Source: Chrysoperla carnea
Lineage: Eukaryota; Arthropoda; Insecta; Neuroptera; Chrysopidae
Length of the DNA stretch: 64,000 nucleotides
Assembly (NCBI RefSeq): GCF_905475395.1
Contig: NC_058337.1
Location: forward strand, 130,035,960-130,099,959
Direction: 5' to 3'
Below are positions 55,541 through 64,000 of the stretch, in pieces (the first letter of the stretch is position 1; the number at the start of each line of letters is the position of its first letter). The position numbers were made by a program, and so were the translations under genes. Below the pieces are notes generated by a model, which did no database searches, was not told where the DNA came from, and saw only the letters and a list, made by a program, of their open reading frames with translations.

Positions 55541-58500
55541 AATCGATTTTAAAAAGGATTAGAAATGATTTGTCAAATTGAGCCAGATGATTGATAATAG
55601 GACATTTTGAATTTCTTCAAAAATAGGGTATCCGTATGAATAAATTAAGAAAAGTTAGTGAACCCTTCCATCGATGTTTTTAGCAATATTAAAAAGGAAT
55701 CAAAATAAGCAAGTGTACGATGGTAAAAGTAAATTACAAATCAAACTCATTTTCCGAGATCCGCTTTAAATTTGATGACCGATATTTGAAACAGTATTTT
55801 ACTTCTCATAATTCATAGTTTTGAAATATTTCCAAAATTTAACTGTGTCGCAAGTGTATTCGAATAAATATATATATTTATTTATAGATTATAACCAAAG
55901 GTCGATAAAGGTTACAGTGGATAGTAGTGTAAAGGTTATTCAAGGTCAAATATAATAACGTTTATGTGGTTTATAATGTTAATTGAGTGTGTATATGGGG
56001 GTTGTATCTAAACCTAGTCAATTTATAATCAATATAGGTATGCTTGCTTGCTTCCCTGATTACATATGGACGAATAATATGTGTGTCGTTTATTCAATTC
56101 TTAAACCGGTGCAAATTATACAAATCGACTGGAGAAATTTAATTGGTTTGAAAATATTATAAACTATACTAATTAAGAAAAGAGTTGGGAATTAAATTTC
56201 TATTAATATCTGCAATGAATCCTGTTCTATGTATTATGGAATACAGTCGAGCTTGAATACGAGGAGAACTGATTAAGCCAAATCTCAGATCACGCCATTC
56301 TATAAAAGAAAAGTGAAATCGCAATAAAGTTCTTATACATTTTACTCCTTTCAAACTATGACTTTCATCTGTCCATAACATTTCCAAGAAATTTGAGCTA
56401 AAATGGTAATATTTTTACACTTCAATATCTTCTGGACGCACAAATATGAGATTCCAAAGTGGTAAATACGACGAGACTAATTTCGTCTTTCATGTTTATA
56501 ACATAAATGTCCACAAAACTGTCATGTATATTGATAAATGGTAAGTAACCTGGTAGTCTAACTTGGAATTACCGAAAAAGCGGTCTATTTCCTGTTTTAA
56601 TTAGTACAAATTTTTATCGCTAGCTGACGGAATTTACCTGATTTGAATATGAATATTTTGATTGGTCTTTAAAAATGGTAAGTACAAGTATTACCATTTG
56701 GTAGTCTAAATTGGAAGTACTGAAAGTGGGTCCACTTTTTGTTTTGATTAGTACGAATTATCACCACCAGTTGGCGGATTGCATCCCCTAGTTATCAATA
56801 AGTGAAACTGTCTCTTACCCAAAACTGTCACAAGTGCGTAAAACGTCTTTCGTGCTTAAGATGTATGAAAAATTTTGTTAACTCTTCGAAAGCAAGAAAA
56901 AAGAAAGAGTTAAGCCTTAAGCCTTTAAGTTAAGTTCTTTAATTTTTATACTCTTAAAGTTTAGTTGTGTTATTAATTTACCTATAAATCGATTATTTTT
57001 AAATTTCTAGTTTTAAAACCGGTTGTTAGAAACAATTTCAGGTTTTTCACTTTACTCTCTCACAGAACATGCTTTTTCCAATCGGAATAAACATGGTCCC
57101 CATTTGGATAAAGATTGCTGCATTGAGTGTGAGATCATGGTAATACAAATCATTCTCAAAATCTGGGTTAGTTTATTACTGACTAGGGAATAGTGCTACA
57201 TAATGATCCTTCAGGGTAAAATGACCCCTCGTTGTTTTAAGTGAAAAATTAAATCCACCCACTATATTAAACGATAGTAGCTTCCATGTGATCAAATTAA
57301 TCGTTGAACAAAGGCTTATGGCTATATATAAGGTATTTGGTGCTTCGTAGCAAAAATATTAATTTTATTGCTTTTGATCTCTGGTAAGGCAAATTTGTAC
57401 GTAATATTTCTTTTTTTGTATTTGTTTCGCTTGATGGTAGTTTTACTTTTGGCTTCTGTTGACTTTTAATTATATTACAACACACTTTGATAGGGCGTAC
57501 CTATAGTAAATTAAGCTCAGTTTTTATGGCGTTATTCAAATATGCCGTTACAGGTATAATGATCCCCTTTATATAGGTTTAAATGATCCCTATTTTATGG
57601 GTCTTGAATGTTTTGATTTAGATTTCATAGCGATTTTTGTGTTCATACTAATTGTTGATGTAATATCTAAAAGAGCAATTAATATTTTCTGTTTGGTAAC
57701 TGTTAGGTAAAAAACGCAATGGTATCATTTTATCCATTATTCTTACAAGGTCGGTAAAATGACCTCTTTTGAGTAATATTGAATAGTTCTACAAATTAGA
57801 ACAAATCCAGAGAAATTAAGTATATTTTTCGTCAAACCTAGATATAATAAACTTGAAAATGAGGGGTGAATTTGATAAAGGAATGACGAAGATAAGGGTA
57901 GGACAGAAACTTGCTAGAATAAATAATATATAAGATTAAAATAGTTCTATAATAACACAGCATTAGAGAATTTATTTTCCTTTAATTTTAAAATAAAATC
58001 ATTTTGAAAAAAAAAATTTATTTCCTCTATTAGTGAACAAAAAAATATTCATTATACTGATTATTATTATTATTATTTCTACATGACCGATATAATTTAA
58101 TTTTAATCTTACATTAATAAACCAACCGATTAATTACCCGTGAAAATCCAACCCAAAGGGTATTAAAAGGATAATAAATAAAAAAATATATAAAGAAGAA
58201 AAAAAAGGATGTTAGTTAGCAATTTTATTAAAATTATGGCAAGTACAAGAAATATTTTTGAATTGTGTTTTTTTTTAGTATCAATATTTTTTTTTAAAGA
58301 ATAATTAAATTTTTTTTATACAATATTATTTAAATAGAAATATAAGGTATTAAATTGAGAATATATAAATTTTTGTTTTGGGTTTTTAAGTTTTTATAAG
58401 TTTTTTTTTGTAAGTATAAGAAAAGCTAAGAATAATTTATAATAATATTTGTCAACCCGAGGAGGGGGTATTGTTATTACACAATAAATATGTTTTAAAT

Positions 58501-60589
58501 ATCATTGAAAATCTTTTTGGTAAGCTGTATATAATTTTATAATTATTATACTGATTAAATATATTTACGCAAAATACTAATATATTTTTAAGCTCTTACA
58601 TTATTAATTTTTTTTATATAAACTTTTTTTTTATTTAGTCTACAAAAAAGTTTTCTCAAAAAAGTGATTTTTTTTGTTTTCTTTACTTTCAACTTTTTTT
58701 TGTTATTACAAACTTTGTGCTTTTTGAAAAACAAGAATTATATAGAAATATGTTTAATTAAATGATAGTGGAAGCATTTTTCACACTATGAATATAAATT
58801 CTTAAAAATTGGACTCTTTTTTTTTAATTACAGTGAAGAAATTATGTTGGATCGCTGTGGTGATTGTAGCTTTATTTCATATTGCATGAAAAACACATCA
58901 TGAAACGTCTACCAGCGATCAAACATACCACCTTTTTTTGTTTCTAAGTAAAAGCTAAGTAAAATTATTCTAACCTAAAAAAAATTGTTAATAGGTAGAA
59001 AAAGTTACAATGTTATTTATTTTTTAAGAAAGTTTAAAAGTATACAATCACATTTTGCCGAGTCTCGCATTTGTTCAGAAGTAGATTTATTTTAGAATCA
59101 CACTATAAATATATTTTATAAAATTAATTAATGCTGAAATTTATATCACTTTTTTTATTTTTATAATAATTGAACTTGTTTAGAAGCAAATTTTTTTATG
59201 TGCTGGCTATGATTTAATAATTATTATTATTAATAATTCTTCTTTCTTTTTTTAAAGTGCTATTACTTTTTTTTATGAACATTTTTGAACGATTTTTGTT
59301 TAAAATTATTTCGAACAAGAAAAAACATCTAATTTCTATTTTTTATAAATAACCTATTTTTTTATTGTAATTTTTTGAAAAGTGCAGTTTTTTTGAAAAA
59401 TAAATCGAAAATGATTAATGGACATGAGTGTATGTTTCGATAGTCGCGCTGGTCCCCTGATTCATCACGCGTTCTACCGAATATTGGTAGTTTTATTTTA
59501 GGAGCATAAAAAGGCTGAAGTTATATAATATCTATATTTTTTTAAATTATTTATATATATAATATATATTTTTAAAATTTACTAAATATATATTTGTTTA
59601 AATTTTTCAATATCAAGAATGAATAGAAATATTTTAAAATAATTGAATCAATTAATAAAAATTTTTTAAAGATGGTGAAAACTGGGAGATAAATTTTTAT
59701 TAATGAATAATTATTAAAAAAATATTGTTATTAATACTTGATTTTGAATAATAATTAATAATTCATTATAATTATAATACTAGTTCATTTTTGTTTAAAT
59801 TATTTATGTTTCTGATATGAGCAGAATCAGTTCGAAAATAGAAAGTAGAAAATCGAATTGGGAGAAACTATATCTATGTTTTGTTTTTTCTTCCAAAAAA
59901 GAAATGCTATTTTTTATTTAAACCAAACTACATCTCGTAAAATTGCTTATAAAATTTGTATTATTTTTTTTTTTGTACGGCGTTAAAGATTTTTTTTTGT
60001 AACTAAGCTAAATAAAGTTTTTTTTTTCGATTTTTTAATTATTTATTTTGGCCGCTATATCTTTTTTTCTTAAATATTTTTTTGTTGTCTTCCAAGCATT
60101 TATGTATAATGATTTTGTTTAATTATTTTTTATTTATAAATTGATTGAATTTTGCTGTTGTTTCTGTTTAAAATGATTCGATGTATTTAAAGCTTTTATT
60201 TTTGTAAGTAGCGTTTTGTAGATGAGCGTGTAATTTTGTTTCATTCGGAGATTCTCGAAATTGATTGTATTTCAAATATATTTAGGAGATTTGTATATAT
60301 CTATAAAAAGAAAATTATTGATGAAATTTACTGTGTTTTGCATAGATCTCTAGTACACATGAAACTTTTGGAAATGTTAATAAAAATAACTTATTGTACA
60401 AAATGATTGTTTTGGAAATTTAATTCGACTTGGATTTAGCGCATGTAAAATGCATTTAAATTGAACGCAATTTTAGTCGCAATGTTTCTTTTTCAATTCC
60501 TAGGCAGGTCAAAATAACTGTGCAAAGTTGGTAGACTTTGTCTTTATCATAACTAAATTCCAACTGTAGGAATAGAATAATGTTGTATT

Positions 60590-60960
60590 TTTAACCCCCG
60601 ATCCAAAAAAAGGAGTGTTGTAAGTTTGACCACTATGTGTGTCTGTATGTATCATCATAGCGCCTAAATGGATGAACCGCTTTGGGTTTTTTTTCTTTCG
60701 TTTGAAAGCTAATTTAATGGAGAGTGTTCTTTGCTAAGTTTCAAGTACGAGTTCTGGGTTCTCTACCCGGACCAACTAAAAAATAGGCGATGATCTTCAA
60801 AATCGGTTCAGTTTGGAGAAGGCCTTAAGAAAAAAGGTAATTTAATGGAGTGTTCTTAGACACGTTTCAAGTGCAAGTTTAGGGTTCCATATTCGAAAAA
60901 TTTTTCTGAACTCTTTGTTTTGTAAATTTTCACTTGTAATTAAGTTCGTTAGACACTAGC
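60590..60960. repeat. Dispersed repeat (CGGTTCATCCGTT family), copy 3, reverse orientation
   Basis: Contains 'taaatggatgaaccg', 'gtttcaagtacgagttctgg', 'tttcaagtgcaagtttaggg' and 'cgatgatcttcaaaatcgg', the reverse complement of blocks at 23610-23890. Confidence 0.5.
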
Positions 60961-61556
60961 TGCGGAGACTGATTAAATCTATACTTTTTTATACATATTA
61001 GTCAGACTTCCGGGCTCGCCGAGAGAGCTCGCCGTGAATATCCTACTTATACTGTCAAAAATTGATTTGAAAAAATATACTTTCGATCTATCGAATAATT
61101 GGAACAGCTGGAAAGTTTATGTTGATTTTTCAAAGAAAAAATGCTTTTTAAATGTGGCACATTGGACAAAAAGTGACAGTTTGGGTTAGAGGGCTTCTTG
61201 TGACCTTACTTCTGTACTTAATTATTTTTGGCACAAAATTGAAGGTATGACTTAGAAGACATGCTGTTTTAACAAGATAGCTCAATTTACTACTAAATTT
61301 TATTGATAAATTAGAAATTATGTTCGGTTATTGATATTTTTTTAAGTTAGAAAATTCTACTTCGTTCCGCCTTCCATCCTCTTTTTTGCATTTCATATGT
61401 ACTAGACTGTGCTAAAATAAAATAAAAATTAAAAATACCTTCTAATTTTTTCGGGTCTTTTCACATATACAAGAACTACAATCAATCAAATCGATCGAAA
61501 AGTTGAGTGATAAAATTGTGAAGTGTAAAGATGTTTATATTTTTATTGGATTTTGT

Positions 61557-62037
61557 TTAAGCTTTTGGTGCTTGAATATCAACGGTGACACTTTCCAACA
61601 TTGGTGTGTTAGTATTCGGGGGATGGCTATGATGATGCGTATGCTGATGATGCGGCTGGGGGGCAACGCCAGTTGGACTCTTGTTGGAGCGGACGGAGGT
61701 GACAGACGCATTGCTGCTACCACGTGAACCGGGACGTGAGCCTGCGGGATAGGAACGAGGTGGGGTATCAGTGTATGTTGCCCTAGTAGTAGTAGAAGTT
61801 GTATGCACACGGCTAGTCCTTGTTGGTGCAACGGCTGTTGCTGTTACACGCGTACCTTGCGAATTTGGCGAGTGTGGACGTAGCGATGCCATACTCGGTT
61901 GACGGCTTGGTCCACGCACACTGGCACGCGATCCACGTCGTTCGCCATGCAATAGCTTGCTATCACGTAATAATGATACGTTCATCAGCCTTGGATTTGG
62001 TGTGTTGAATATGGAACGGTTCTCACGCCAACGGGCG
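61557..62037 (-). CDS. Last coding exon of an unidentified gene (Ser/Thr/Pro/Arg-rich C-terminus)
   Basis: On the minus strand a splice acceptor 'tatgattacag' precedes 160 codons in phase 2 ending in TAA (61559-61557). It reads ARWRENRSIFNTPNPRLMNV, then a low-complexity basic stretch rich in Ser, Pro, Arg and Thr (RGSRASVRGPSRQPSM, SRPGSRGSSNASVTS), a His cluster (PHHQHTHHHSHPP) and the end ESVTVDIQAPKA. The bias toward G+C compared with the surroundings, the proper acceptor and the clean stop support real coding. The tail is likely disordered and cytosolic, perhaps the C-terminus of a membrane or scaffold protein, but I do not recognise the family. Upstream exons were not found in the window. 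An AATAAA lies on the minus strand at 61547-61542, 10 nt after the stop. Confidence 0.7.
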
Positions 62038-64000
62038 CTGTAATCATAACATATACGTTTTAATTTCTACTCTTCATTTTAGTTTTTTTAATATATTTTT
62101 TTGATATTACAATTCTAGCCAAATAAACTCATGCATATTTTTCCATTCCAGAGTGGAACGGTTATAAATCACTCGGATGTATGATAACACTATTACTGAA
62201 TTAAGATATAAGATGTTTTATTGAGTAGCGGACTTCGAGTACGAAATTAGACGTTTAAATTTGTATTCATAATTTAGTATATTTTGGATTGTGGTGCAAA
62301 TGTTTCTATTTGTTAATAAACAATATATTGTTAATTCAATGGAACGGATAATGTTGAAATTGACTTACAAAATTAATGAATAGGCAACTTGAACTACGTA
62401 TACGTTATACATGTATAATAGTTTTCGATTATTTGGCAAACACTTAACATTTATGTCATTCAAGTTGCCTAGTTATTAATTTATTGCATTAAAAAAATAT
62501 ATATTGACAAGTAGAATCATTTGCGTCATTAAATCATGCGTTACTAAATGGTATTTAGTAACCGACTTTTGTAATATCTTTTTCTGCACAGTAAAACTGA
62601 ATATTTTATCGTTTTTTACATAAACAATAATCATTAGATCTGTAGTTTGTTATAATCACATATGGAAAAATATGCTGAATTTTTATATATTATATTTAAA
62701 ATATTTAAGTTATTAAAATTTATATTAATAATAATAATAAAATGTGGTTTTGTATTGTGGAGCATAATAATAATCTTTTGAAAGTTAATAAAATTATTAA
62801 GCTATAATAATATTCATATATTTATTTTAAATATATATGCGTGCAAGAAAATTAAATAAAAAGGTATTATTTTTATTCTAATTACTAAAATATAATTCTG
62901 ATATTATATATTATGAAATGTAATATATAAGGTGTCCTTTAAACATTCGAAGAAAATGTATTGGCGTGATTCAAGGGATATCATAAAATATTTTTTTTGT
63001 TAATATAACATCCCGCAAACTGAAACAATATAGCTAAAAAAATGGTGGTTAAAAAAAGGAACTGGTTCAATTTACTAGATTTGAGAAATGTAAAGAAATC
63101 ATAGGAGAGTATACTCATTATTGTGCAATTTCGATAAAATGCCTCAAAATCTTCGCAATGTTTCATATAAGTCAGTCAAAATTTTTGAGACTGAAACAAA
63201 ACTCTTATTTGGTGTAGAAAATTAAATTAGTCCTTCTGACAAAAAAAGAGAAAGAAGAAAGTTTTATAAGCTTGAGCTTTCCTTCAGTCGGGGCATTGTA
63301 GCTTCTTAAATCCAAGACATGGTGATAATCGAATTGTTTACGTGTTAGGAATAGTTAAAGACTTAATTTTTCTGAGGATAGTTATAACATTTAATTAAAA
63401 AGTGTTTTTTAGGAAGAAAAATAGCATGATTCAACGGTTTTCTTTAAAAAATATCCATCTTTTTCTGCAGCTGTAGGTAAATATAGTTTGCCATTCTCAT
63501 GAGTATTGAGATAGTGATAGAAACACGAAGACACATTAATTAATTAAGACACCAAATTAAAAAGTTTTACCCAATCGGCATTGCTGTCATATAAGGACCC
63601 AATAAATAATAACTAGTTTCTTCATTTTAAATCACACCCTATATATTGTTACGTAAATTATTTTCTTGTATTTAATAAAAAAATTTATTTAACACGGCAT
63701 TTTTCACTTCATTAATTCTAAAAGTTTGGACCGATATCAATTTCTTCAAAAGGTTACTGCAGTAAAATTATATAAATATCATTTAATTTGATTTATTTAA
63801 TGATTTCATTCATGTTGAGCTCTTTAAATTTAGTTTAATCCAATTAGCAAATCGAAGTGTTACAATCAAAGATTAAGAAAACTGGACAGTGGCCGCACGA
63901 AAAAATCCTTTTAAAATCTCTAGGTGGATTAAAATTTAAAAATGCCCATTTTTATTAAAAACAAGAAAATAATGTATAATCTATGGAAAAAAATGAAATA
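62038..64000 (-). other. Presumed intron of the minus-strand gene
   Basis: AT-rich, with an AAT microsatellite at about 62728-62742. No further coding exon of the minus-strand gene was recognised up to the window end. Confidence 0.5.

Larger units (their letters stand above)
53907..61556. other. Intergenic region downstream of jbug
   Basis: No convincing coding exon. It contains a roughly 300-bp-period tandem array (54805-55540), long T-rich tracts (about 58250-60200) and a CGGTTCATCCG-type repeat in reverse orientation (60590-60960). The T-rich part may include 3' untranslated sequence of either flanking gene, but no boundary is visible. Confidence 0.65.

Noticed and set aside
61503..61831. 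Frames antisense or out of frame to the 61557-62037 exon
   Set aside because: Shadows of the real exon caused by its low-complexity, G+C-richer sequence; no splice or start support.
1..64000. CRISPR arrays, operons, Shine-Dalgarno sites
   Set aside because: Introns, poly(A) signals and transposon types show eukaryotic nuclear DNA; the short repeats seen are microsatellites or transposons.

Overview
The window is AT-rich nuclear DNA (roughly 70% A+T by eye) with long GT-AG introns and many decayed transposons, so it comes from an animal, almost certainly an insect. The dominating gene is an insect-type filamin of the jitterbug (jbug) class. The exact insect order cannot be settled from sequence alone.

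Layout: 1-7640 is intergenic or upstream intron, full of repeats (a TA-flanked inverted-repeat element, a Helitron-like fragment, hairpins). The jbug coding region runs on the + strand from 7680 to 53838. I reconstruct 20 coding exons that join in frame at every junction and give a protein of about 2769 residues: three tandem CH (actin-binding) domains, three filamin Ig repeats, a Ser/Pro-rich disordered linker of about 320 residues, then about 20 more filamin repeats and a short C-terminal tail. Introns 1, 4 and 8 are large (5.2, 9.2 and 12.6 kb) and filled with transposon relics; exons 12-20 are compact. A poly(A) signal lies about 60 bp after the stop.

Nested inside intron 4, on the minus strand, is a single-exon open reading frame of 1335 codons (23375-19368). 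It encodes an Ile/Lys/Asn-rich alpha-helical protein with TPR-like helices, two HEPN-like R-x(4-5)-H motifs and an internal duplication whose second copy is cut off by the stop codon. I do not recognise the gene. Being intronless inside a conserved multi-exon gene, it looks like a late arrival (retroposed, transposon-borne or horizontally acquired), and it is the most interesting object here.

53839-61556 is intergenic, with a roughly 300-bp-period tandem array and T-rich tracts. On the minus strand, 62037-61557 is the last coding exon of another, unidentified gene; its upstream exons lie beyond the window or were not found. No rRNA, intact tRNA or CRISPR array was seen.

Mobile DNA includes a non-autonomous hAT element with a perfect 8-bp target duplication, nested in an older inverted-repeat element; a TTAA-flanked and a TA-flanked inverted-repeat element; a foldback repeat family in four copies; Helitron-like 3' ends; a tRNA-derived SINE tail; and a fossil of a non-LTR retrotransposon.
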